Shown: positions 46,074 to 56,819 of the stretch, in pieces | Position numbering within the stretch: position 1 is the first letter of the stretch | Layout: the number at the start of each line of letters is the position of its first letter | Origin: Verrucomicrobiota bacterium | GTDB lineage: Bacteria > Verrucomicrobiota > Verrucomicrobiia > Chthoniobacterales > Chthoniobacteraceae | NCBI GenBank assembly: GCA_009885995.1 | Contig: VFJQ01000001.1 | Coordinates: 35,646-99,645, forward strand | Direction: 5' to 3' | Length of the DNA stretch: 64,000 nt | Notes under the pieces: model-generated | What the model was told of the DNA's origin: nothing | Database searches by the model: none | What the model saw: only the letters and a program-made list of their open reading frames with translations | Position numbers and translations under genes: made by a program

Positions 46074-48746
46074 AAAAAATCCTCGCAACTCACGCTCCAC
46101 GACCGGCTCTCGCGGCTTACGATTCAGCAGGCGGCGAAATGGCTCGGGCCGAATGGCGCGAAGCTGCTCGCGGATGCGGGCAAGGACCAGAGCGAGATCG
46201 AGCCGACGGATGTTTCATGGCCGGATGATGTGACCTTTCAAATGCTGCTGCGTCCGGCGAGGCGCGAGCCCGTGGTGGTGACGCTCACGCGTGCGGCGGC
46301 GGGGCGCGATGGGGTGCGCTGGGCTTGCAGCGAGCGGAACGATGCGCCGGCGTGGGTTGCGATCGTGCTGGCGTTTTTGCTGGAGGAAAAGACGGCGCTT
46401 GGGCTCGCAGCGCCGCCGCCGGATGAGCAGAAGCTACCGCTGGAACTCCTCGACGAAGCAGCGCTCAAACGCCGCGCGCTTGCCGAGCGCGAGCAGCGGG
46501 CGCACGAGGAGAAGATGGACGTGTCGCGCATCGCGGGTGGTGAGGGACCGTGGCGTGACTACATCGTGAAAAGTGCGCTCTCGGGGAAGTCGTATCGCGT
46601 CGCGCTGCGTGGACTGGCGCGCGGGGAGTCGTTTTGCGCGTGTCCGGATTTTCGCAAGAACACGCTCGGCACTTGCAAGCATCTGCTCCGCGTCATCGCG
46701 TGGGCGAGGAAGAAGCACACGCCCGCTGAGATGGCGCGCGCGTGGGTGCCGGATCGGCTCGCGATTCACATGCGCTACGATGGCGAGCCGCGGCTCGCGC
46801 TCGAAATCCCGCCGAAAACATGGCCGGGCACGATGAAGCTGCTCAAGCGTTGGCGCGGCCGCTGCGCGACGACGGATGACGAGCGGCGGAGCTTTTCTCG
46901 CTCGTGCAAAAGCTCGATTCGGCTGGCGAGAGCGTGCTCGTTTTCCCCGATGCCGAGGAGCGCATCGGCCACGCGCTGCACCGGCGGCGGCTCGCGGGCG
47001 TCGTCGCGGAGATCCGCAACAATCCCGCGTCGCATCCGCTGCGGACGACGCTTTTGAAATGCGAACTGCTGCCCTACCAGCTCGACGGCATCGCCTTCGC
47101 CGCGGGGGCGGGGCGCGCGGTGCTCGCGGATGAAATGGGTCTCGGCAAAACGATTCAGGGCGTCGGCGTCGCGGAGTTCCTCGCGCACAACGCTGGCATC
47201 GCGCGCGTGCTCATCGTCTGCCCCGCGTCGCTGAAATCGCAGTGGAAGGCGGAGATTGAAAAGTTCAGCGGGCGCAGCGTGCAGCTCGTCGCGGGGCGGC
47301 TCGCCGAGCGCGAGGCGCAGTATGCCAGCCCGGCGTTTTTCACCGTGTGCAACTACGAGCAGGTGCTCCGCGACTTCCTGCCCATCGAGCGCGCGGCGTG
47401 GGATCTCATCATCCTCGACGAAGGCCAGCGCATCAAAAACTGGGAGGCGCAGACCGCGCGCATCATCAAGTCGCTCCGTTCGCGCTTCGCCCTCGTGCTC
47501 ACCGGCACGCCGATCGAAAACCGGCTCGATGACCTTTTTAGCATTGTCGAGTTCATCGACGACCAGCGGCTCGGGCCAGCGTTCCGTTTCCTCCACCGCC
47601 ACCGCACGGCGAGCGAGACAGGGAAAGTGCTCGGCTACAAAAATCTCGCCGCGCTCCGCCGTGCCATCGCGCCCGTGCTCCTGCGCCGCACGCGTGTGAG
47701 CGTCGCGCTCGACCTGCCGCCGCGCACGAAGGAAATCGTCCGCATCGCGCCGACCGACGAGCAGCTCAAGATGCACAATGCGCACTTGCAGGTCGTCGCG
47801 AGCATCACGTCGAAAAAGTTCATCACCGAGATGGACCTCATGCGCCTGCGCCGCGCGCATGGCGGCGGACAGCACCTTCCTCGTGGATAAACAGCCGCCC
47901 GGCTTTTCCTCGAAGCTCGAGCGCCTCGCCGAGTTGCTCGCCGCGCTCATCGCCGAGCCGGAGCGGAAAATCATCATCTTCAGCGAATGGACCACGATGC
48001 TGAACCTCATCGAGCCGGTGCTGAAAAACTTGCGCGCCGGCTTCGTGCGGCTCGACGGCTCCGTGCCGCAGGCGAAGCGCAAGCAGATCGTCGCCGAGTT
48101 CCAGCGCGAGGCGAAGTGCCGCGTCTTCCTAACCACGAACGCCGGCAGCACCGGCCTCAACCTGCAAGCCGCAGACACCGTCATCAACGTGGACCTCCCG
48201 TGGAACCCCGCGATGCTGGACCAGCGCATCGCCCGCGCGCACCGCATGGGGCAGCGGCGCAAAGTCCACGTCTATCTCCTCATCACCGAGCGCACCATCG
48301 AGGAGGGCCTGCTCGCCACGCTGGGCGCGAAGCACGAACTCGCCAACGCCGTCCTCGACCCCGACAGCGACCTCACGGAAGTCGAACTCCAAAGCGGCAC
48401 CGAAGCCCTCAAGCGCCGCCTTGAAATCCTGCTCGGCGCGCACGAAGCGGCGCCCGCCGACATCAGCGTGGAGCTGCGCGCGCGCGCCGACGCCGCCGCG
48501 CTCGCCGAGCGCAAAACGCGCGTCGCCGAAGCCGGTGGCCAGCTCCTCGGCGCAGCGTTCACTTTCCTCGGCCAGCTCATCCCCACCGCCGGCGAGCCAA
48601 ATCCCGCCGCTGCCGCCGCGATCCGCGAGCGCCTCAGCGAGTGTGTCGAGACCGGCGAAGACGGACGCCCGCGCCTGAACGTCACCTTGCCGAACGCCGA
48701 CGCGTTGAGCGCGCTCGCCGACGCGCTCGCGCGGCTGATGAAGTAG
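46074..48746 (+). pseudogene. SWIM zinc finger SNF2-family helicase split by two frameshifts
   Basis: SWIM part CACPDFRKNTLGTCKHLL in one frame (to 47057), SNF2 N-lobe VLADEMGLGKTIQGVGVAEFL in 46904..47890, C-lobe FSEWTTMLNLIEPVLKNL...TNAGSTGLNLQAADTVINVDLPWNPAMLDQRIARAHRMGQ in 47778..48746. Confidence 0.8.
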
Positions 48747-48801
48747 TCGGCAGATTGAAGCGCTGACTGACGGTCAAGCCCCGGCTTGTCCTCCACACAT
48801 C

Positions 48802-49881
48802 GTGCCGCTACGAGAGCCGGTCGTGAACACTCCGCCGCCCGACTCCACGCCGAACCCCAATCCCATCGAACCCGCGCCGCGCGATGGCTGGTCGCGCCGC
48901 ACGGCGCTCAAGTCCGCGCTCGCCGCCGTCGGCGCCGCCACGCTCGCGCCGGTGGCGGGCAGCGCTGCCGAGAGCGCCGCAAAGCCCGACGCTCGACGCG
49001 CCTCGCCGAAGCGCTACGACATGAAAAAGTCGATCAACCTGTGGGCGTTTCCCTACCCCGACCGGATGAACCTGCGCGAGTGCCTCCAACTCGCGAAGGA
49101 CGCGGGCTTCGACGGGATCGAGTTGAACTACGACCTCGACAACGACCTCTCGCCCAAGGCCGGCGCGAAAGAGTTCGCCGCGATCCGGCAGATGGCGGAC
49201 AAAATCGGCATCCAGATCAGCGGCCTGTGCTCGTTCCTATTCTGGCCGTATCCGTTGACGAGCAACGACCCCGCGAAGCGCGCGCGCGGTCTCGAGCTCG
49301 CCGGCAAGATCGCGCAGGCAGCGAGCGATCTCGGCGTGGAAAACGTGCTCGTCGTGCCCGGTGCCGTTCACATCCCGTGGCGCACCGACCACGAGCCCGT
49401 GCCCAATGATGTGTGCGACCAGCGCGCCCGCGAAGCCGTGGGCCAGCTCGTGAAATCCGCCGAGAAGCTCAAGGTCTTCCTCAACATCGAGAACATCTTT
49501 TTCAACGGCTACCTGATGACCCCGATGGAAATGAACGCTTTCGTCGATCACTTCGGCAGCGAGCGCGTCCGCATCCATTTCGACACGGGCAACATCTCCA
49601 TGTTCCAGCACGCCGAGCACTGGGTGCCGATCATGGGCAAGCGGACGAAGAACATTCACTTCAAGGAGTTCACGAAGAAGGGCACCGACTACTCGCTGGA
49701 GACTTTCCGTCCGCTGCTCGACGGCACGACCAACTGGCCCGCCGTCATGGAGTCGCTCGATGCGACCGGCTACCGCGGCTACGTGACCTTCGAATATTTT
49801 CACCCCTATCTGCACTATCCCGAGGCACTCATCCACCAGACCAGCGACTCGTTGGATCGGATGCTGGGGCGGAAGGCGTGA
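48802..49881 (+). CDS. TAT-exported sugar phosphate isomerase/epimerase (TIM barrel)
   Basis: [23 protein letters not shown] signal; [18 protein letters not shown]...[11 protein letters not shown]. Confidence 0.85.
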   Translation: MPLREPVVNTPPPDSTPNPNPIEPAPRDGWSRRTALKSALAAVGAATLAPVAGSAAESAAKPDARRASPKRYDMKKSINLWAFPYPDRMNLRECLQLAKDAGFDGIELNYDLDNDLSPKAGAKEFAAIRQMADKIGIQISGLCSFLFWPYPLTSNDPAKRARGLELAGKIAQAASDLGVENVLVVPGAVHIPWRTDHEPVPNDVCDQRAREAVGQLVKSAEKLKVFLNIENIFFNGYLMTPMEMNAFVDHFGSERVRIHFDTGNISMFQHAEHWVPIMGKRTKNIHFKEFTKKGTDYSLETFRPLLDGTTNWPAVMESLDATGYRGYVTFEYFHPYLHYPEALIHQTSDSLDRMLGRKA

Positions 49882-49897
49882 ACGACCGACGCCCACG

Positions 49898-51741
49898 ATG
49901 GACTTGCTGAACGCTCTCCGCACGCACTTCGGCCACGAGTCGTTTCGGGACGGGCAGGAAGCGGTGATTCGCGCGCTGCTCGATGGAGAATCGGCACTCG
50001 CGCTTTTTCCGACGGGCGCGGGGAAGTCGCTTTGCTACCAGCTTCCGGCGGTGTTGCTGGAAGGGACGGCGCTGGTCGTGTCGCCGCTCATCGCGTTGAT
50101 GAAAGACCAGGTCGGAAGTTGAAGCTGCTCTACGTCGCGCCGGAGCGGCTGTCGGGGGAGGCGTTTCTCGACCGGCTGCGGCGGGTGAAAATTTCGCTGC
50201 TCGCGATTGATGAGGCGCATTGCATTTCGGAGTGGGGACACAATTTTCGGCCGGAGTATCTGCGGCTCGCGCGCGTGGCGGAGGAACTGTCGTTGCGGCC
50301 GGTGCTGGCGCTCACGGCGACGGCGACGCCGGATGTGGCGCGTGATATTTGCAAGGCGTTCGGCATCGCGAGTGAGCGTCATGTGCAGACTTCGTTCCGC
50401 CGGAAGAATCTGCACCTGCGCGTGACTCCGTGTGCGGCGCGCGAGCGGTTGGCGGTGCTCGCAAAGCGGCTCGCGAGCGCGAAGGTGCGGCCTGCGGTGG
50501 TGTATGTGTCTTTTCAAAAAACCGCCGAGGACGTGGCGGCGCATCTCGCGGGCGCGGGGCTGGCGGCGCGGGCGTATCACGCGGGGATGGACGCGGAGGA
50601 GCGCGACGCGACGCAGGAGGCGTTCATGCGCAGCGAGTGCGAGGTCATCGTGGCGACGATCGCGTTTGGGATGGGCATCGATAAGGCGGACATCCGCAGC
50701 GTGATTCATTTCAACCTGCCGAAGACGCTCGAAAATTATCAGCAGGAGATCGGGCGCGCGGGGCGTGACGGGCAGCCGTCGCTGTGCGAGTTGCTCGCGT
50801 GCGCGGACGACTCGGTGCCGCTGCAAAATTTCACGCTCGGCGACACGCCGGAGCCGGTGGCGGTCGAGGCGCTCGTGCGGCGGATGCTTGGCTCGGGCGA
50901 GGAGTTCGACGTGAGTCGCTACGATCTCAGCCAGGAGACGGACATCCGCCCGCTCGTCGTCGAGACGGTCATCACGTATCTCGAACTCGACGGCCTGCTG
51001 CGCCCGACGCGCGCGTTTTACGAAAGCACGCAGGTGCAGTTTTTGAAGAGCGAGGACGCCATTCTCAGCGCGCTCAACGACGACCGTCGCCGCTTTCTCT
51101 CCGCGCTGTTCGGAGCCGGACGTCGCGGCCCGAAATACCACACGCTCGAAATCGAGAACGCCGCGCGCCAGCTCGGCGAACCGCACGAGCGCATCGTGAA
51201 GGCGCTGACGTGGCTGGAGGAAACCGGCGCGATCACGCAAAAGCCCGCCGGCCTGCGCCACGGCTTCCGCCTCTGCGGCGACGCCGCTCATCACGACCCC
51301 GCGACCGTCGCTGCGCACCAGGCCGAACTTTTCGCGCAGCGCGAAGCCCGCGACTCGCAGCGCCTCGCGCAGATCCTCGACTTCGCCAGCGCCTCCGGCT
51401 GCATCACGCGCCGCCTGCTCGGCTACTTCGGAGAACCGCTCGCCGACGAGAACTGCGGCCACTGCCACTTCTGCCGCACCGGCGAACCCGCCACGCCCGT
51501 CGCGCTGCCCGCCACGCCGATCGCGCCGTTCACCGACGCCGACGCCGAATCCATCCGCACGCTCATCTTCGAGGAACACCCTCCGCTCTCCACGCCGCGC
51601 CAGCTCACGCGCTTCCTCTGCGGCCTCACGAGCCCCGCGACTTCAAGTGCAAAGCTCACGAAGCGCGCAGAGTTCGGACGCTACGCCACCACGCCCTTCC
51701 GCGCGGTGCTCGCGCAGGTCGAGGCGTGCTGGGATGAGTGA
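49898..51741 (+). pseudogene. recQ: RecQ-family DNA helicase, interrupted by internal deletion/frameshift near 50117
   Basis: Frame 1 [59 protein letters not shown], then other frame [24 protein letters not shown]...IDEAHCISEWGHNFRPEY. Confidence 0.8.
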
Positions 51742-51800
51742 AGGCAGAGGTGAAAAGTTTCGCTTTCACGTGCGCCGCGGGCTTTTAGCATCCGCGCCCC

Positions 51801-53045
51801 ATGCTCACTCTCGAAAAATTCACCATCGGCGTCGGCGACCGGTTCGCACACCAGGCGAAGGCGCAACTCCGCGCGTTTCAGCTCGCAGCGAAGGACGGCG
51901 TGGAGGTCGTGCCGGTCTGGAACAAGTCGAACCGCGAGCACACCTTTGTCGGGTCGGAACCGCAGAGCGTTTACGACGCGGCGGCCGAGGCGGTGAAAGC
52001 GCTCGGGTGGACGCACGGGTGGCACGTGGATGCGGATCACATCCGGATCGAGACCATCGATCGCTTCCTCTCGTGTTCGGACTTTTTCACCATCGATGTC
52101 GCGGACTCGATCGGAAAACCGGCCGCGCCCGAGGCAGTGAAGGCGTTCGTCGATCGGCACGCGGATCTCGTCGGCAAGATCGACATCGTCGGCATCGATC
52201 ACCCCTTCACCATCACACGCGCTGAAGTGGAACGCGTCGCGGCGAAGTATCTGCTCGCGGTGGAGGACGCGGGGAAAACCTTCCGGCACATCGCGGCAGA
52301 GAAGGGGCATCGGGATTTCATCGCGGAGGTGTCGATGGACGAGACGGACGCGCCGCAGACGCCGCCGGAACTGCTGATCATCCTCGCGGCGCTGGCGGAT
52401 GAAGGCGTGGAGGCGCAGACGATCGCGCCGAAGTTCACGGGTCGGTTCAACAAGGGCGTGGATTACGTGGGCAACCTCGCGCAGTTCGAGCGGGAGTTTC
52501 ACGACGATCTCGCGGTGATCGCGCACGCGGTGCGGCACTATGAACTGCCGCGCAACTTGAAGCTCTCGGTCCACAGCGGCTCGGACAAGTTTTCGCTTTA
52601 TCCGATCATCCGCCGCACGCTGCCGAAGTTCGGCGCGGGGCTGCACCTCAAGACGGCGGGGACGACGTGGCTGGAGGAACTCATCGGCCTCGCAGAAGCA
52701 GGCGGCGATGGGCTGGCCTTCTCGAAGGAGATCTATGCGTATGCGCTCGACCACATCGACGAGCTGTGCGCGCCGTATGCGTCGGTGATCGACGTGGATC
52801 GCGCGAAGCTGCCGGCGTCTGTGGCGGATTGGACGAGTGAGCAGTTCGTCCGCGCGCTGCGGCATGTGCCGGGCGATCCGCAGTTCAACTCCAGCCTGCG
52901 CCAACTCCTGCACGTCAGCTTCAAGCTCGCGGCGAAAGCGGGGCGGCGTTACCTGGACTTGCTCGAGAGCAACGCCGACGTCGTCGGACGGAACGTGACC
53001 GAAAACATCTACGCGCGGCATCTGCGGCCGCTCTTCGTGGCGTGA
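51801..53045 (+). CDS. Tagaturonate epimerase-like (UxaE family) protein
   Basis: VVPVWNKSNREHTFVGSEPQSVY, LSVHSGSDKFSLYPIIRR resemble UxaE-type epimerases. Confidence 0.7.
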   Translation: MLTLEKFTIGVGDRFAHQAKAQLRAFQLAAKDGVEVVPVWNKSNREHTFVGSEPQSVYDAAAEAVKALGWTHGWHVDADHIRIETIDRFLSCSDFFTIDVADSIGKPAAPEAVKAFVDRHADLVGKIDIVGIDHPFTITRAEVERVAAKYLLAVEDAGKTFRHIAAEKGHRDFIAEVSMDETDAPQTPPELLIILAALADEGVEAQTIAPKFTGRFNKGVDYVGNLAQFEREFHDDLAVIAHAVRHYELPRNLKLSVHSGSDKFSLYPIIRRTLPKFGAGLHLKTAGTTWLEELIGLAEAGGDGLAFSKEIYAYALDHIDELCAPYASVIDVDRAKLPASVADWTSEQFVRALRHVPGDPQFNSSLRQLLHVSFKLAAKAGRRYLDLLESNADVVGRNVTENIYARHLRPLFVA

Positions 53046-53854
53046 AGTCAGCGGTCACCGTCTCCCTTACTCCGCAGGCGCGCAGCGGTCCGTTTGTTTT
53101 CCACGACGGACTCGAAGATGCCTGCATCGCGGCATCGAAGCTCGGCTTCGATGCGATCGAGATTTTCCCGCCGGCGGCCAATGCGATCGACATCGCGGAG
53201 TTGCAGGGGCTGCTCGATCATCACGAACTCGCAGTCGCCGCGGTCGGCACGGGTGCGGGGATGGTGATCCACAAGTGGTCACTCACGCACGCCGACGCCG
53301 CGATCCGGCACGAGGCGCGCGAGTTCATCCGCGCGATCATCGACCTTGCGGGCGGCTTCGGCGCGCCGGCGATTCTCGGCTCGATGCAGGGGAAACACGA
53401 AGGCGACGTAACGCGCGAGCAGGCGCTCGCGTGGCTGGCGGAGGCGCTCGAAGACCTGGGCGAACACGCGGCGCAGCATCACCAGCCTTTCCTCTACGAG
53501 TTCCTCAATCGCTATGAGACGAACCTGTTCAACCGTGTCGAGCCGACCGCCACCTTCCTGCGCGGACTCAAGACGAAGAACGTGAAGATCCTCGCCGACC
53601 TCTTCCACATGAACATCGAGGAGGAAGACATGGAGGCGGCGATTATTGCCGGGGGCGACTTGATCGGTCACGTTCACTTCGCAGACTCAAACCGGCAGGC
53701 CGTGGGCCTCGGTCATACGATGATGCACCCGGTGATCGATGCGCTGGAGAAGATCGGCTACACGGGCTATCTCAGCGCCGAAGTCCTCCCGCTCCCCTTC
53801 CCTCTCATCGCGGCGCAGCAGACGATCGAGAGCTTTCACCACTACGTTCACTGA
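53042..53854 (+). CDS. Sugar phosphate isomerase/epimerase (hydroxypyruvate isomerase-like TIM barrel)
   Basis: FHDGLEDACIAASKLGFDAIEIFPP...NVKILADLFHMNIEEEDMEAAI...GHVHFADSNRQAVG. Confidence 0.85.
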   Translation: MKSAVTVSLTPQARSGPFVFHDGLEDACIAASKLGFDAIEIFPPAANAIDIAELQGLLDHHELAVAAVGTGAGMVIHKWSLTHADAAIRHEAREFIRAIIDLAGGFGAPAILGSMQGKHEGDVTREQALAWLAEALEDLGEHAAQHHQPFLYEFLNRYETNLFNRVEPTATFLRGLKTKNVKILADLFHMNIEEEDMEAAIIAGGDLIGHVHFADSNRQAVGLGHTMMHPVIDALEKIGYTGYLSAEVLPLPFPLIAAQQTIESFHHYVH

Positions 53855-53856
53855 TC

Positions 53857-54303
53857 ATGCTCAAGACCACGCTTCTTCACCCCGACATCCTCCGCATCAT
53901 CGCGCAGGCCGGCCATCACTCGAAGATCCTGATCGCGGACGGAAACTACCCGGCGTCGAATAAGCGCGGGCCGCGGGCGGAACTGGTGTGTCTCCAACTC
54001 ACGCCGGGCGTGCCGACGGTGGCGCAGGTGCTGAGCGCGGTGCTGAGCGCGGTGCCGGTGGATCAGCTCAATACGATCGGCATCCCGGCGGATGATCCCT
54101 ATGCAAAGTTCGGCGAGCCGGCCGCGTGGGCGGACTTCCGCACGCTGGCGCAGGAGGCAGGTATCACGGCGCCGATCGAGCCGATCTCGAAGTGGGATTT
54201 TTACAAGGCAGTCGAGTCGCCGGATCACGTGCTGACGATCCAAACGGCGGACCAGGCGCTGTGGGCGAATGTGCTGCTGACGGTCGGCTGTCGCACGCCC
54301 TGA
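53857..54303 (+). CDS. RbsD/FucU family sugar mutarotase
   Basis: LLHPDILRIIAQAGHHSKILIADGNYP. Confidence 0.85.
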   Translation: MLKTTLLHPDILRIIAQAGHHSKILIADGNYPASNKRGPRAELVCLQLTPGVPTVAQVLSAVLSAVPVDQLNTIGIPADDPYAKFGEPAAWADFRTLAQEAGITAPIEPISKWDFYKAVESPDHVLTIQTADQALWANVLLTVGCRTP

Positions 54304-54482
54304 GCGCGCCCGGCGAGAGCCGTCTGCCGCTTAATCCGGGAGAACCCTGACACCGCCGCGCGAATCACGCGATCGCGCCCGAGTTACCCCTTGCCAAGGC
54401 TATGTGGTGCGGCAATCGCTACCGCCCGCGGCACCCCCGCAGTTCACGCCGCGACCACCAACCACGCACGTTAGCTAACTCG

Positions 54483-55115
54483 ATGAAAACCCGTGTGGTC
54501 GTGATCGACGACCACCTCTCAATCCGCCAGATGCTGGAGCGGATCTTCGCCTTCGATTCCCTGTATGAGCTCGTGGGCCATAGCGGGAGTGGGCCCGAGG
54601 GCCTGGAACTCTGCCTCGACCTGAAACCACGCGTAGCGATCGTGGACCTGCTGCTCCCGGGGATGAACGGGGTGGAACTGCTGCGGGCCTTGCGCACGGC
54701 GGGCCCCGAGACGCGCGTGCTGATCTACTCCGGCACGTTGAACCAATCGCTCGTGGCCAGTGCGCTCGACGCCAAACCGCACGGCTTCGTGCACAAGGAA
54801 GACTCGCTCTCCACGCTGCTCGAAGCCTTGCGCACCGTGGCCCGTGGCGGCTCGTATCTCACGCCATTTGCCACCGCGCTGGCCGAGCGGGAGGAGCCGA
54901 ACACGTCGCCCGTGATGCAGCTCAGCGCTCGCGAACGCATGGTCTTGCAGTTGGTCGCCGAGGGCTGCAGCAGCAAGGAGATCGCGGGCCGGCTCGGCAT
55001 CTCGGTCAAGACGGTCGAGCACCACCGGACCGGGCTGATGCAGAAGCTCAACGTGCATGACATCGCCAGCCTCACGCGGCTCGCCGTGCGCGAAGGGCTC
55101 GTCAACAACGACTGA
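54483..55115 (+). CDS. NarL/FixJ-type response regulator (LuxR HTH)
   Basis: VVVIDDHLSIRQMLERIF; LSARERMVLQLVAEGCSSKEIAGRLGISVKTVEHHR. Confidence 0.92.
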   Translation: MKTRVVVIDDHLSIRQMLERIFAFDSLYELVGHSGSGPEGLELCLDLKPRVAIVDLLLPGMNGVELLRALRTAGPETRVLIYSGTLNQSLVASALDAKPHGFVHKEDSLSTLLEALRTVARGGSYLTPFATALAEREEPNTSPVMQLSARERMVLQLVAEGCSSKEIAGRLGISVKTVEHHRTGLMQKLNVHDIASLTRLAVREGLVNND

Positions 55116-55124
55116 CGCCCGCTC

Positions 55125-56372
55125 TCACGGCTGGACCTTCAGCATCAGCGTGAACGTCGCCCCCTCGCCGGCTTTCGTGCGCATGTGCAGGCCCGCGCCG
55201 GCTTCCTCCACCAGCCGCCGCACGATGCTCAAGCCCAGGCCTGTGCCGCGATCCGCGGGTTTGGTGGTGAAGCGCTCGCGGAACATCCTGGCGACATCCT
55301 CCGGCGCGATGCCGGGGCCATTGTCGCCGACGCTGATCGCGACCATCGGCGCTTCGTTGCGAAATCCCACGCGGTTGATGAAGAGCTGCTCCGGCCCATC
55401 CGCGACCGACTCCAGTGAGATCGGCCGCGTCAGATGGCGCGCACGAATCTCGACATGGTGCGGTTCGTCGGTGGCCTGGAAGGCGTTGATCGTGAGGTTG
55501 AGCAGGATCTGGAGGAAGTCGGTGCCGTTGATCTCCGCGGTCACGTCGGACCGAATGTCCTCGATGTGCAGCCGGTGACCTTTCGCGCTCGGGTGCCGCG
55601 TGAGCAGATCGCGAAGGTCCGCGAGCATCTGGCCGACGCTCGTGTAGGTGCTTTCCACGCGCTTGGTGTTGAGAAAGCTGAGGTAGCGACGGGAGATCTC
55701 GAAACAGCGCGAGACCTCATCGTGGACCCGATGGAGATCGTCGCGCAGCGTGTCCAATTGCTCGCCCTCGACGCGCGCGGCGCTGTGCATCGAGCGATTG
55801 ATCAGCTCGACGAAGCCGCTGATGACCGTAAGCGGGCTGTTCAGGTCGTGCAGCACGCTGGCGTAAATCTCGCCCTTGGTTCGGGCCATCTCCTCGCGCT
55901 CGCGGTGCTCAGTGATTCGCAGCTGGAGCGCCTCGAGTTCCGCCGTCGCGCCGTGAATGACCTGCGCCGCGCGGCGCTTGGCGAGCGCCTTCTGCACGGC
56001 CTCGCGCATGGTCGGAATATCGAACGGTTTGTTCAGGTAGTCGCATGCGCCGAGGCGCAGCGCCTGGCGCGCAGTCTCGATCGTCTCGTAGGCGGTGAGC
56101 ATCACCACCTCGATCGCCGGGTCGCGTCTCTTGAGCTCGCGGAGCACATCCACGCCCGAGATGCCGTGCATGAGGATGTCGAGCACGGCGACATCGATCT
56201 GTTCCGAACTCGCGAGCGCGATCGCTTCGTCGCCGCTGCTCGCGACCAGCACGCGGTATTCGTTTTTGAAAACGATGCGCAACGACTGGCGCGGACCTTC
56301 CTCGTCGTCGCAGATGAGCAGCGTGGGGCGATTGTCGGCGGCGGCTTCGGGCATGGCAGTGAGATCAGCCAA
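55125..56372 (-). CDS. REC-domain N-terminal sensor histidine kinase
   Basis: LLICDDEEGPRQSLRIVF REC; SVLHDLNSPLTVISGFVEL H-box; GDNGPGIAPEDVARMF, GTGLGLSIVRRL. Confidence 0.9.
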   Translation of the reverse strand: MADLTAMPEAAADNRPTLLICDDEEGPRQSLRIVFKNEYRVLVASSGDEAIALASSEQIDVAVLDILMHGISGVDVLRELKRRDPAIEVVMLTAYETIETARQALRLGACDYLNKPFDIPTMREAVQKALAKRRAAQVIHGATAELEALQLRITEHREREEMARTKGEIYASVLHDLNSPLTVISGFVELINRSMHSAARVEGEQLDTLRDDLHRVHDEVSRCFEISRRYLSFLNTKRVESTYTSVGQMLADLRDLLTRHPSAKGHRLHIEDIRSDVTAEINGTDFLQILLNLTINAFQATDEPHHVEIRARHLTRPISLESVADGPEQLFINRVGFRNEAPMVAISVGDNGPGIAPEDVARMFRERFTTKPADRGTGLGLSIVRRLVEEAGAGLHMRTKAGEGATFTLMLKVQP

Positions 56373-56727
56373 TGCGCTGGCCTTCGGCGATGAAATCCAC
56401 GCTCTCGGTCACCATGAGCGTGTGGACGTTGCGGTTGGAGCGTCCCATGAAATTCACCTCATCGGCGACGACTGCCGCGAGCTCCGGGCTCTGCTGCACG
56501 CGAGCGAGCGCCTCGGGCGATTCCCACCACGTCTCGACGATGCCGTCGATGGGCGCTTCGTCCTGCGCGTATTCGGGGCGCGGCACACTCACCACGTGGT
56601 GCTGCACATAGCGCACCAGGCCCGGCAGCTTCGCCACGATCGGCCCGTGCGTTTTGCGCCAGTAGTCGTGGAACTCCTCGGGCGTGAGATCGGGGCGGCG
56701 GCGGAGCACGAAGAAGAATTTGATCAC
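56365..56727 (-). CDS. EthD domain-containing protein
   Basis: MIKFFFVLRRRPDLTPEEFHDYWRKTHGPIVAKLPGLVRYVQHHVV. Confidence 0.88.
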   Translation of the reverse strand: MIKFFFVLRRRPDLTPEEFHDYWRKTHGPIVAKLPGLVRYVQHHVVSVPRPEYAQDEAPIDGIVETWWESPEALARVQQSPELAAVVADEVNFMGRSNRNVHTLMVTESVDFIAEGQRIG

Positions 56728-56819
56728 GCGCTAGAATCGGTAGCAGAGGCGATCTTTCATGGTCGGGCGCCTGCTTGTAGCAAATCCCAACCGCGCCGTG
56801 ACAGCGAAATTTCAGCGCG

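Noticed and set aside
54303-54482. Possible regulatory RNA upstream of the LuxR regulator
   Set aside because: 180-nt gap but no convincing conserved structure or terminator by eye.
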